The translations under genes were made by a program, and so were the position numbers. A model generated the notes under the pieces. The model ran no database searches. It was given only the letters and a program-made list of their open reading frames with translations, and had not been told where the DNA came from. Positions 12,681 to 23,477 of a stretch of DNA of 64,000 nucleotides are shown piece by piece. Each line of letters starts with the position of its first letter. Within the stretch, counting starts at the first letter, position 1. Source of the stretch: Pictodentalium vernedei (lineage: Eukaryota > Mollusca > Scaphopoda > Dentaliida > Dentaliidae); the NCBI GenBank assembly GCA_031216915.1, contig CM062296.1, forward strand, positions 62,113,084 through 62,177,083, given 5' to 3'.

Positions 12681-12819
12681 ATACGGATATTTGAGGATAC
12701 CTATGACCCGGTATTGTATTATTTGAGGATATCTATCGAGGATACCTATCGAGGATACCTTTTATATGATACTTATCTGAGGATACTATATAGGCTGTAC
12801 ATATCTCTGTAGGTCTCTT

Positions 12820-13330
12820 GCTGGCCCTTAGTACTATTAATCCACCTGATGCTTCATGTTATCCTATGACTGGTATAGGTAGTATGCACTGCTAGGCGTA
12901 GGGGTATTGTGGGTAGGGGTACTGCCTGGTAGTTTAGAACGGTACTATAGTATGGGCGGTATATACACCTATAGGCCCCCGTTAGTGCTTGGTACTATTA
13001 ATCAACCGGTTGCTTTGTTCTATTATATGGCTGGTATATGTAGTACATTATGGTAAACCTAGTGATTTTGTGGGGGTGGGGGTAATGCTTCGCAGTTTAG
13101 AACCGTAGTATAGCATAGGCTGTACATATCCCTGTAGGTCTCTTGCTGGCCATCGGTACTACTGATCCACCAGGTGCTTCATATTATTGAGCGGTATTCT
13201 GGGGTGGGGTCAATGTCTGGTAATACAGAACGGCAGCAGAGTATGGTTGGTATATTCCCCTATAGACCCCATCCTAACCGTTGATAGTATTAACCTACCA
13301 AATGCTTTGTATCATCCTGTTACTGGTAAG
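12820..13330. repeat. Diverged ~150-bp tandem units in left arm
   Basis: About four diverged units share GTACTATTAAT-type openings, then a G-rich GGGGT segment and a TAGAACGG segment. Mirror copies fill about 13,880-14,400. Such arrays inside long inverted arms are a known feature of Foldback-type elements. Confidence 0.55.
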
Positions 13331-16064
13331 GTGGTACGTAATACCAGTAGATCCTACCTTATTCCGAGTACTCTTGTTGTTTATTTTATCTACATCATTT
13401 ATATAAATTATAATTAACCAATTAGATTGCTTGATTTCCCATAACCTGTACTTAATCGTACAGAGTTATCTCTCTTCTATATAACAAAAACCTATATCAA
13501 TGGCCATATTCACAGACACCCCAATTTCGGCACCCCCTTTGTAGGAATCCCATTTGTGGAATCCTTTTTTTCTGAAATGAGGATAAGAGTCGTAGTAAAT
13601 TAGACCTCATTGAGGGATTTTTAATACGACTCTTATCCTCATTTCAGAAAAAAGGGATTCCACGAATGGGATTCTTAAAAAAGGGGTGCCGAAATTGGGG
13701 TGCCTGTGAATATGGCCATTGATATAGGTTTTTATTATACAGAAGGGAGATAACTCTGCACGATTAAGTACAGGTTATGGGAAATCAAGCAATCTAATTG
13801 GTTAATTATAATTTATATAAATGATCTAGATAAATGAAACAACAAGAGTACTCGGAATAAGGTAGGATCTACTGGCATTACGTACCACCTTACCAGTAAC
13901 AGGATGATACAAAGCATTTGGTAGGTTAATACTATCAACGGTTAGGATGGGATCTATAGGGGAATATACCAACCATACTCTGCTGCCGTTCTGTATTACC
14001 AGGCATTGACCCCACCCCAGAATACCGCCCAATAATATGAAGCACCTGGTGGATCAGTAGTACCAAGGGCCAGCAAGAGACCTACAGGGATATGTACAGC
14101 ATATGCTATACTACCGTTCTAAACTACCAATCATTACCCCCACCCCCACACAATCACTAGGTCTACCATAATGCACTACATACACCAGCCATATAATAAA
14201 ACAAAGCAATCGGTTGGTTAATAGTACCAAGCACTAACGGGGGCCTATAGGTGTATATACCGCCCATACTATAGTACCGTTCTAAACTACCAGGCAGTAC
14301 CCCTGCCCACAATACCCCTATGCCTAGCATTGCATACTACCTATACCAGTCATAGGATAACATGAAGCATCAGGTGGATTAATAGTACTAAGGGCCAGCA
14401 AGAGACCTACAGGGATATGTACAGCCTATATAGTATCCTCAGATAAGTATCATATAAAAGGTATCCTCGACAGGTATCCTCAAATAATACAATACCAGGC
14501 CATAGGTATCCTCAAATACCCGTATGTGCCTATGTGATAGGACATATTGTGTCACATTGTGCCTTTTCACATAAGCACATGTCGGCACATAAAGCATGTG
14601 CCTATGTGATAGGGCATATTGTGTCACATTGTGCCTTTTCACATAAGCACATATGACAAAATGGGATTCCATAGCCACAGGTGTTTTGCAAAAATGGGTG
14701 CTAAAATTGGGGTGTCATTGGATATAGTCTTTTATTATACAGAAGGGAGATAACTCTGTATACAGATTATGGGAAATCAAGCAATCTGATGGATTAGTTA
14801 TAATCTATACAAATGATCTATATAAATGAAACAACAAGAGTACTTGGAATAGGACTAACAAGAATAGACCAGAAATTGCTAAATATAGTAATAATAAGCA
14901 AAGCTGTTCCATATGATAGGCTCTTCTACGCTAGTGGAGTATACTCTAGAACAAAGGAACAGGGCCAGATAGACGATAACTATTGCATATATAGATAGAA
15001 GCAGAGAATTCTGGAAGAATTCGAAAGAGTAAAAGTTGGGATAGATTTTGGTGATTTGGAGAGATTGTCGGGTTGTTTGTGGTAAATAGATTTACTCCGA
15101 TTCAATCGAACACGCCCTCTAAACATACCCCGTCTTATTGCAGAAAAATTGGGTAACATAGCAATCACGTGCTACCATAGAAACCAAGATGGCGGCCTCC
15201 GGTATACAAAAGGGACGACGGAAACACGTATCACCCTAACAACACGCGCTGCGCATGCGTACTCACACCTCGTATCACTGTGGAGATGACGTCACAACAT
15301 GGCCGCTCACGCGGGTTACCATGACAACACAACATGGCTCCAATAAGTCACGTGACATGACGTCACTTCCGAGGTCCGGCACCGAGGTCCGGCAACTGAG
15401 GCCCCAAACGTGCATACACTACTACTCCCGAGGAACGAAATACACAGTGTGTAAATGTGGAGCTCAATATAAACCCAGATGACATGACGTTGGTTGAACT
15501 TTGTCTCAGAAAGAGTTAATTCTGGCTATTTGGAAGTTGGAAAGTTTTGTTGGCGTGAGTTTCGTTGGTGGATTATTAGGACCGACCATTGTTTTCGTTT
15601 GATTTGGGTAAAACGATGAACGCAGACGATCATCTATTGCATATAAACAAATTGAACATGGAATAAAAGTATAAGGATTTCATTGTTTATTAAATTTTAT
15701 TTTGAAAGTCATTTTAATATGATGAGATAAATATTAATTACTTTTCACGTTGAAACAATATAAGCGCGCAGGGGTTATTTTCTTCATTCACACTGTGCAA
15801 CATAATTTTTCAAGACAGATATTGGGGTGTGGTTTAGGGCGCGCCTGAATGCGTTTTTTTCGGTTCATTGTGTTATAAAAGGAAAACAAAAAGAAATACT
15901 TTAGCTAATCATTTTTCCTGAAAATGCATGAACAGAAAAAGAAAATAATTGTATAGGAAATGGCGAGGAGATTCGGTTATAGTTTAATCCCACATCCCCA
16001 CTGTGTCGTAGGATTAAATTATTACTGATTTTTCAGAGAATACAAAATAGATTCGCTCTTTGTT

Positions 16065-16314
16065 TTAACCCTTTACCTAACGTAACGTCCAAAACCGGCC
16101 AGCGCACTTCTCAAAAATCTCCAATTAATTTTCATTATTGTTTTCATTTTTGTCTCAAAACATAGGTTATGACCCCTCATTGGAACGAGCACGTCGAGCT
16201 CTTTCCAACGAGGGGTTATAACCTATGTTTTTGAGACACAAAATGAAAAAAGTTAGTTATTCAAGAATTTTGTTTTCAAGTGTCATCTGCTTTTCATATT
16301 AGGTAAAGAGTTAA
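16065..16314. mobile_element. piggyBac-like TTAA palindromic MITE
   Basis: The ends are TTAACCCTTTACC and GGTAAAGAGTTAA. The hairpin here is imperfect, with arms CATTGG against CCAACG and an altered centre GCACGTCGAGCTC. In copy B (63,705-63,906) the right arm of the hairpin has been deleted. Confidence 0.8.
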
Positions 16315-16925
16315 ATACAATTGTGTTGAACAGCAAAGAACACCCATCCCAGATGAAGATGTTACATTCCTTTATAATTAATAATTAAATCTAAAAGGGG
16401 AAATTTGAATCAAACTCATTAAACAATATTATGTTCATTTTCCAAGTTTCAAAATATGCTGTTGTAACGAAGGAGGGAGGGTGGGGGGGCATTTGCTGGA
16501 AAATTATTTTGTATGTACCACTAACTGATTGATATACGTGTACTAAACACCCACCTAAAAGCTTCCACTATTTTCTGATCAGATGTGGCCGTTCCGTCTG
16601 GAAATAGTTGAGCAAAATAAAGACGAAATAATTTTGTGATGCTTACCTTGTCAGTGAAATCTAAGACAAATAATCTAGATGGGGCGTGGTAAACATTTCT
16701 CCCGGGTGTAATGGCGCAAATCCAAACCGACGAAATATTCCAGCTATATTAACAAGCATTACATCGTCGAAGCCAAGTTTTAGTAATATAGTTGGAATAT
16801 TTGTCCGCTTGGATTGTAGTTCAAAACTCAAGACTTCTGAGAATTTACAGAATAGAATAAAGAATAGTCTGGTATTAGTCGATAGAGGAACTATTCGTCA
16901 GTACATTAAAAAAATATAGATGATA

Positions 16926-16990
16926 TCATTTATTTATTTATTGGTGTTCAAGGTCACATATTTTTGCACAATGGCTAATCATGACCACAA
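16926..16990 (-). mobile_element. SINE 3' fragment, minus strand
   Basis: It begins with the complement of the SINE tail (TTTATTTATTTATTGG) and continues through the complement of AGCCATTGTGCA. The remainder of the SINE is replaced by unrelated sequence. It is a 5'-truncated insertion. Confidence 0.65.
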
Positions 16991-17128
16991 CCTGACTATC
17001 AACTCAAGACCAAGGGTGAGCGTTGCACCTCCCAAGCATTGGTGACTGGGTCCTATTTTACCAGTAAAACAGAGCCTGTTTACCGCAGTGAACAGGCACT
17101 GCTTCACTTCCCGGGGTTCCCGCGGGGA

Positions 17129-17206
17129 TATAAATGATATCTTCGCTGCTTTAGTGAATATGTGAGATAATGAGATAATTCCCGATATTCACTAAAATAG
17201 CGAACA
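17129..17206. repeat. Short imperfect hairpin
   Basis: Arms TTTAGTGAATAT and ATATTCACTAAA enclose GTGAGATAATGAGATAA. No copies with defined ends were seen. Confidence 0.4.
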
Positions 17207-17385
17207 TTTTCCTTTTGATATATGCAACGTGACATTTTACTGTGCAATATTCAGCCGAATTCGACTCCAAACACTTTCAAGAAAAAAAAAACAAAGATCT
17301 GCTGATCGTTCCGTCAGAGCGACGTTCAAGGCAACGACATACGCCGAGGCGCGACGTCATTTAGAAAGCTACAGAGGGATACATA

Positions 17386-18650
17386 TAGAATATACCCATA
17401 GTAGCTTGGTATACCAAATGTTCACCACGAGTGGTGAAGTGGTGTTAACCGCGAGCCTTCGGCGCGCGGTTAACACCACTTCACCACGAGTGGTGAACAT
17501 TTGGTACACCAAGATACTTTGGGTATATTTTATTTGTACCATGATCGTCAGATTATTAAGAGTCGCTATTATTTTTTCTCGATATTACTGAGCACCAGAG
17601 TACATACAAGCGAATCTGTTTTTGTTTACACGAGCATCGGTGGGCGGTACTTCCGCTGTCAATTATATCGCCGAAACGAAATGAAACGGAGCGTAATAGC
17701 ATAATAACATACCATTTCGAGTTATAGATACTTTGTTAACATGAGACAATGCATGTTTGTTAAGTTTTGGTGTCTTATTGGGTAAACACATTTAAAAAAC
17801 GTAATAAATAATTGTCACTTTCATTTCACTCTTCGCGAGGCGACGTGCGATAAATTTAGAAAAGTTCGTACTCACGTCGACGTCTCCAAAGGTCAGCTTG
17901 GATGTAGTTCCACTGTAGGTGTAAATTTTACTATTGAAATCCCATTGCCGGCGTGTTAACCCCGGTTGGAGTATAAAGCTAAGATTTATGTCATATGCTT
18001 TTCATATATTGTAGAATAGGTAATCATGGTATAAATATATAATATACCCATACTAGCTTGGTGTACCATATTGTTCACCACGACTGGTGAACATTTGGTA
18101 CACCAAGCTACTTTGGGAATATTTTATTTATACCATGACGGTCAGATTAATAAGAGTTAAATATGTTAAGTAAATCAATATTCACACGTGCGAATCTTTT
18201 TTTTGTTTACACGAGCAAGGTAGGCGGTACTTCTGCTGGTAATTTTATCGCCGAAACGAAAGAGAAAACGAGACGCGCAAATTACGGGGGCCTTTTTTAT
18301 GTTTATAACATAATAACATGCTATTTCGAGTTATAGATGCTTTATTAACAGAAGACAACGTATGTTTGTTAACATTTGATATCCCATGAGGTAAACGTAT
18401 TTAAAAACGTAATAAATAATGCCGGTTTAATTTCACTCTTCACGAGGCGACGAGCGATAAGTTTAGACTAGTTTGCATTCAAGGTGAGGTCAACAAAGGT
18501 CAACGTGGATGTAAATTCACTGCATGTACAAATTTTAATTACTGAAATCCCATTGCTGGCGCGTTAACCACGTTTGGTGTGTAAAGCTAAAATTTATGTC
18601 ATAGGTTTGTTATATATAGTAGAATAGGGAATTATGGTATAATTCTCAAT
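17386..18650 (+). repeat. Two tandem ~620-640-bp units, each headed by a hairpin
   Basis: Unit 1 starts at about 17,386 and unit 2 at about 18,034. Each opens with a hairpin ending in AATATACCCATA, with arms containing GGTACACCAA and ATGTTCACCACGA. A body follows with GCGGTACTTC, then CACTCTTC.CGAGGCGACG, then GTAAAGCTAA. The unit 1 hairpin (17,389-17,528) includes an extra GAAGTGGTGTTAACCGCG arm pair that unit 2 lacks. A third copy starts at 27,224. Confidence 0.75.
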
Positions 18651-18689
18651 ATCCTTCCAGTCGATGGATATCGTGAAATTTCTTTCAGA

Positions 18690-19505
18690 TAAATAGACAG
18701 AACGCGATGTGTGTTTGAATCGGTGCGGATCTCGCGAAATACGACTACGCCGTTCCAACTCGTTGTGTAAAACACCCACCGATTCAAACACACATCGCGT
18801 TCTATGTTTATTACACAACCCATGCATTAAATGCATTTAAATAAACAAATTTTAATTCCGACAATTAAACCCAAAGGTGAAGAGTTTGTTTTGACTGAAG
18901 CTGTACAGATCATATGGCTCGATAAAAAACCAAAACAACATTTTCGGAACCAGTGTTTGTTGAAATTCCTATCGCTGTTTACTAACAGTAATAGCCACCA
19001 AATAGTTAGGCGTGAATGGGCTGGTGCCCATTCATGCCTAACCATTTGGTGGCTATTACTGTTAGTAAAAACATAAGTACAAATATGTGCAGATTTGCAA
19101 AACAGCTGGGAGAAACGTTTTTAAAAGAAGTTCGAAGCATGTCAAGGTGTACGAAGATTTACCGAAATAAAGTTGACCAATTTAGATATGATGGGATACA
19201 CAAAACGAGACGTCAACAGGACTGGATTAATGTTCTGGTTGGAAATGATTGTTTTTTTTTAAAAATAGTATCTCATTTTTGGCTAATTTTTGCGAACCGA
19301 CTTTATTTTGCTTTGGACGTTTTCATTTTCACACTAGGCGACAGACGGTCGATGATTGTATAACGAAATTTGGAAACTTTTCGAAGCGTAACTAAACGGT
19401 GCGGTAAAAAAGTTCCGGCTTGTATATCACCCGTTGAATACAGAATCATTATATCATAGTGGAGATTCCGTTAAATACAAGGGTTTAAAGTTTAATGGAT
19501 GTGTA
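18690..19505 (+). repeat. ~820-bp dispersed repeat, copy 2
   Basis: It is homologous to 6,465-7,290. The leading hairpin (18,697-18,806) has a rearranged centre. A second, internal 91-bp hairpin at 18,978-19,068 is absent from the other three copies, which have CTCTTCGGC at that place. It ends at GTGTAATAAT, immediately before a 72-bp hairpin. Confidence 0.7.
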
Positions 19506-19509
19506 ATAA

Positions 19510-19581
19510 TGTCGTCGCCTGAGTGCTAGAATGTTCTATGTCCCATAGGGGACATAGAACATTCTACCAATCAGGCGACGA
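19510..19581. mobile_element. ~72-bp hairpin element
   Basis: Ends TCGTCGCCTGA and TCAGGCGACGA enclose arms with TAGAATGTTCTATGTCCC. It is almost identical in plan to 22,167-22,239. The loop is two or three bases. Confidence 0.7.
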
Positions 19582-19728
19582 TGTGCGATAATCCACAGGT
19601 TATCATATAATAAAATTAATTGTTCCTTCAGTCCATTCTCCAGCGTAGAAAGAAAGGTTTGTCTGTTCCTTTCCATAACTAATGTGTTGAATAGATACGA
19701 GTGGTCCCAAGCTTGAGTGATAAGTTTA

Positions 19729-19974
19729 CAGTACAGTCGCCGTGGATTGGTCGTAATCCACTCGTGGGCAGTTATGTCCACGCATCTGTTTACCAGGTAG
19801 TAAAAATCATCATTAGCAAAATTTTAATTAAAGAAGCACCGGGTTGTAGCAGGTGCTTCATTAATTACATTGTTGATGCTTATTCCTGCAATTAGTGTTT
19901 GGAATCTAATATTATTGCGTCCGTGAAAATATTGCCCATGCGTGGAAAGTGACCAGTCCACGGCGACTGTACTG
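19729..19974. mobile_element. Tc1/mariner-like MITE, CAGTACAGTCGCC family
   Basis: TA at 19,727-19,728 and 19,975-19,976 flanks inverted ends CAGTACAGTCGCCGTGGA. The internal hairpin contains AGGTGCTTCATTAATTA. TA duplication and CAGT ends suit Tc1/mariner. Relatives are at 28,439, 30,330 and 45,917. Confidence 0.8.
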
Positions 19975-20608
19975 TACATCGTTTGAGAATGACCACGCTG
20001 CACATCTGCCGCACATCTATTTTTTTAAACAAACGGCTCTTTCATTTGTACTTCTAAGCAGAATATTTATTTTTTTTGCTGCAATATTATTTGTTTGTAT
20101 CTGGAACTGATTGTGATGTAAACCAAAACGGTGCCATGCTCCTAATAGTCTGTGTTTGGTTGTCCATCTGACCCCAATCTCTTGAGGTGGCGAGAGTAGC
20201 AGAAATGAGAGATTCATCAACAGTTGTCAGAAATACATGATAATTTTCGGGATATTTTAGTTTAAACTACAAAACAAAATACAAAAATAGAAATTTCGAA
20301 TTGTAATTGTACAGTTGAAACTCCTGTCACTGCATTGTTCACTATTTTGAAGTAATAGGATACTATGTAATTTACAGTGTCCCTGTGAAACTGCACTATT
20401 AGCGTAACTCAGTTCTAGCAGAAAAAGTGCATTCCCAATTCTATACTTGTAAATAGAGACCATTTACACCATTCCTAACCTCTACTGGTATACATGTACA
20501 TGTAATTACGTAAACAAATTTATCATATGACTCGTCCGTTTTGGTCACTTTAAAACATTTGATATTTTGTGTTCATATTAATCAGTGATAAATAAAGCCT
20601 TCCGACAA

Positions 20609-20795
20609 TTTCATTGGTCAATTTCAAAACTAGACAATTTGATTGGCTGAACAAAATACAACTGGGTCACATTTTCATAATTTGCATAACTAGAGTTGGG
20701 AGCTTCCATTGGTCAATTTCAAAACTGGACAATTTGATTGGCTAAACAAAATACAACTGGGTCATATTTGCATAATTTCAGTTGGGAGAATTTAC
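20609..20795. repeat. Two ~95-bp direct repeats with CCAAT-type motifs
   Basis: Each unit contains CATTGGTCAATTTCAAAACT, then GACAATTTGATTGGCT, then AAATACAACTGGGTCA. ATTGG is the complement of a CCAAT box, but no adjacent gene is visible, so a promoter role is unsupported. Confidence 0.6.
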
Positions 20796-20829
20796 GTTGT
20801 CTGTCCTATTTAGGGTGGGTTATATTGCA

Positions 20830-21034
20830 TTAATCTTTTACCTACAACAAAAACGCCATTCATTTTTTTATATTTTCACTTTTTGCTTCCAAAACATAGG
20901 TTATGACCCCTCATTGGAACGAGCTCAACGAGCTCGTTCCAATGAGGGGTTATAACCCATGTTTTGGAAGCAAAAAATGGAAATTTTTAGTTATACGAGG
21001 ATTTTTTTCCAAGTGCCGTTAGGTGATGGGTTAA
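20830..21034. mobile_element. piggyBac-like TTAA palindromic MITE
   Basis: TTAATCTTTTACC and GGTGATGGGTTAA are drifted ends. The hairpin shows GACCCCTCATTGG around GAGCTCAACGAGCTC. Confidence 0.75.
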
Positions 21035-21094
21035 AAAGTCATACTAAGTGGCTAATTGGTGCCTGTGTGTGTCATATGATAAATAGAATATGAA

Positions 21095-21222
21095 ATGAGT
21101 GTTTTTCTCATATAATATTTATGAAACTCGTCCGAAATTTCCGTTTGAGCTCGCCAGATGCTCACCGAAGCGGAAAATTCTTAGACTCGTTTCATAAATA
21201 TTATATGAGAAAAATACTCATT
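21095..21222. repeat. ~128-bp hairpin
   Basis: Arms carry CATATAATATTTATGAAAC and its complement. The loop region has short diverged inverted pieces. The flanks at about 20,270-20,530 and 21,240-21,310 have a diverged relative at about 26,920-27,220, so this hairpin appears to lie inside an older repeat. Confidence 0.55.
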
Positions 21223-21486
21223 CCATATCCTCTATATATCGACCGCATATACGGAATGAACAGAGTGGATTACTACTTAATCGCAGCGCCAGATATTCTC
21301 CACCCGAAAAGTATTTATAATTGTTCATAATAGCACAACAAACACTTGCATGTTTTCATTACATGGAGCATTGGGTACAACTCGGTGATCTATGTGATGG
21401 AGTTTGCAAGTACTTCTTGTGTTTTTTGTTTTGTCTTCAGAAATTGTTAACAATTACGAAGTGTAAAATCTATGCCACCGCGATTT

Positions 21487-21586
21487 NNNNNNNNNNNNNN
21501 NNNNNNNNNNNNNNNNNNNNNNNNNNNNNNNNNNNNNNNNNNNNNNNNNNNNNNNNNNNNNNNNNNNNNNNNNNNNNNNNNNNNNN
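21487..21586. other. Assembly gap (100 N)
   Basis: Exactly 100 unresolved bases, the usual placeholder for a gap of unknown size. Order and distance across it are not certain. Confidence 0.99.
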
Positions 21587-22166
21587 TCCTTCTATTTCAA
21601 TCGATGTAAAAGTGAACCCTCATCAAGAACGCAGTGGTCAGTCTTCGGAATGAACTGAAATACTACAGCATCCGCTGAGCTGGCATGGTTTCGCGTAGCG
21701 TCCGGAAGTTGTGCTTTATCTGGCTTATGCAAAAGGTACTTTGCTTCAAACAAAAGATGGCGGGTATGGTGAAAGTTCATAGTTCATTACATCATCTAGT
21801 CACTAATCTCCAGGCCGCAAACCACATAAAACCTAAGAAACAATCAGCTAGATTGATGGTCCGAACTTCAACGTCCTTGATAGCCTTAGCTGATGCTAGA
21901 GTGTGGACCTTAAACTTACCTTACGTTTGTACGAATATGAGAAGATATCCAGAGTGTTCTTCCATTTGTTTGATTGTATATCTGCCAATAACAAAAAAAG
22001 TCTTGAACATTTACGTCCATATCAGCATTTATTCATCTGATTATGTTTCTGATGGTCGTCTCCTCCGAGAAGGGAAAATGCTGTTAAAGATTATTTGAAA
22101 TGGCTGCCATGTACGCCGTGTCTCTCTGCACTCGCAAGACAGTTGCTTTCTTGTGCTGTTGACTTG

Positions 22167-22239
22167 TCGTCGGCTGAGTGCTAGAATGATCTATGTCCCC
22201 TATAAGGGGACATAGAACATTCTAGCACTCAGGCGACGT
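22167..22239. mobile_element. ~73-bp hairpin element
   Basis: Ends GTCGTCGGCTGAGTGC and GCACTCAGGCGAC enclose arms with TAGAATGATCTATGTCCCC. The loop is a few bases. It is the same family as 19,510-19,581. Confidence 0.7.
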
Positions 22240-22589
22240 TATGTGAGCTACAGTATCGAAGTCCTACAATGCATAGTTGTAGATTGAGGATGTTGGATCA
22301 GACATTGTCCAAACGGCTCTATGGTGGTCAGTCATGTCATCTCTCTGGTTAATCCTACTGTACGTTTCAGAGGCCGCATCGGAGCTTGCTCAATCACAAG
22401 ATCGGAGCCATGGCCAGCTCAGTACTGGCTGGTGCGCGTTATAACATGTAATCCATTTATGAATTTCTGGACGACTGCACAATGATCATATTCCAAGGCC
22501 TGTATTTTCTGGAGCTAGAGATATACAGCTTTAAATAGTAGTAATGCCCAGTAACAGCAAATATAGGAAAGCACATAGCGTGGAAGTAC

Positions 22590-22908
22590 ATTTGCCACGA
22601 CCCTGTGTGATCATATGAAATATAGGCAAGTAAAGTGTTGGCTTTTGTTCTAGTATCTTCATGTTTGACAGTGGCTTCTGGCACGCAACCTGTTAAGAAG
22701 TCTTGATAGCAGGATTATATTAGTATTTTAAGCTGCGATAACATTTGGCGGCTCAGCGATTGTCACTGAACACTATTTGGGAGAAAATAGGAATTGAGGT
22801 TTAAACTTTAAAAAATCGAAAGATAATAACAAAGCAAATTACCACAAAGTATCAACGAGCTGGTTTAATTCGTGCACCATAAGACGTACAGAAGTATCAA
22901 AGGGTTAA
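22590..22908 (-). repeat. TTAA-ended repeat, inverted copy of 41,914-42,290
   Basis: Read on the minus strand it starts at TTAACCCTTTGATACTTC (TTAA at 22,905-22,908). It shares CGTCTTATG, GATAACATTTGG-type and GAAGTCTTGA-type segments with 41,914-42,290. The 46-bp unit that is doubled there is single here. The second terminus was not located. Confidence 0.55.
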
Positions 22909-23243
22909 CTACCAAGAGGCCAAATGGAGTGGTGTGTACTTTTCTTTTTGACGGATGAGACAGAATCTATTTTAGCTATCCTGTGTCTTTAAATGTCATT
23001 CTTTTGTTAACATAATTCATACGACGAGACTTGTGTACTATTCCTCCAGTAGTTACAGGGATGTTATCTTCTACCTCGATACTTGCATTTTTGATGCTTT
23101 CAGCTCATTTTTCACAAATTTCAACCTTATCTTCAGATTTGGTATACAGGACAGGTTTCTAGTTCTGCAAACATTTTGAAGATCTGAAATGTAAAAAAAA
23201 AAAATTGTATAAAATGCACTTTGTCCAATCGGTGCTTTGGAAA

Positions 23244-23400
23244 AAAACAGTGGAAATGAAACATTTGAAATGAATGTGCACTCCCTTCCTCATACCCCCC
23301 CCCCCCCCCCCAACCGTACACATAGAAAAGCCTAGGTTGACCTACCTTTTTATATGCATGAGGTGGCATGTGCTACATATACGTTAAACTCTGGCGTTTT
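23244..23400. repeat. ~150-bp repeat with C17 tract
   Basis: ACATTTGAAATGAATGTGCA, a poly-C run, AAAGCCTAGGTTG and ATATGCATGA.GTGGCATGTG recur at 25,056-25,175, where the C tract is only about five bases. The tract length difference marks it as mutable. Confidence 0.65.
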
Positions 23401-23477
23401 ATTATATGACTATTTAAGTTAACCGCTAAATATCACTACTGTTGACGATCTTTTCCTGGTCCCCCGGAAAATCCACA

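Larger units (their letters stand above)
11772..15426. mobile_element. Giant foldback element, 3,655-bp palindrome
   Basis: Left and right halves are reverse complements over about 1.8 kb, with a 30-base loop at 13,595-13,624. The ends are AGTAGTAGTGTATGCACG and its complement. The flanks are CCCGAG at 11,766-11,771 and again at 15,427-15,432; the direct repeat can be read as 7 bp if the preceding T is counted. Copy B has the unbroken site TTTCCCGAGGAAC at 63,067-63,079. Each arm contains diverged internal tandem repeats. Arms differ by small indels, for example 6 bases near 12,345 relative to 14,850. Long inverted arms made partly of tandem repeats resemble Foldback/Galileo-type elements, but I cannot assign a superfamily. 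No transposase is visible. Paired mirror-image reading frames reflect the palindrome. Confidence 0.92.
2..16413. repeat. Direct duplicon, copy A
   Basis: This interval is collinear with 49,859-64,000 in the same orientation. Shared landmarks in order are a hAT element, a SINE, a two-exon gene relic, a TTAA palindrome, an ~820-bp repeat, a Tc1 transposase remnant, a (TC)n and minisatellite tract, a second SINE and another TTAA palindrome. Divergence is low by eye but indels are many. Copy A alone has the 3.66-kb palindrome (11,772-15,426), a ~235-bp piece near 7,690-7,915, and a ~700-bp block at 9,757-10,455. The match starts at position 2 and may continue beyond the window. It may be a true duplication or a second haplotype assembled in tandem. 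Confidence 0.93.

Noticed and set aside
12528..12812. 94-residue frame with internal repeats
   Set aside because: It is produced by the 63-bp tandem units within the palindrome arm.
12201..14998. Paired ~60-76-residue reading frames on opposite strands inside the giant palindrome
   Set aside because: They are mirror images forced by the inverted arms. Differences between arms include amino-acid changes and an in-frame 6-base indel, with no known domain and no sign of constraint.
20609..20795. Promoter with CCAAT boxes
   Set aside because: The motifs are part of a direct repeat and no transcription unit is visible beside them.
21321..21653. 110-residue frame
   Set aside because: It spans the 100-N gap, so most of it is unknown sequence.
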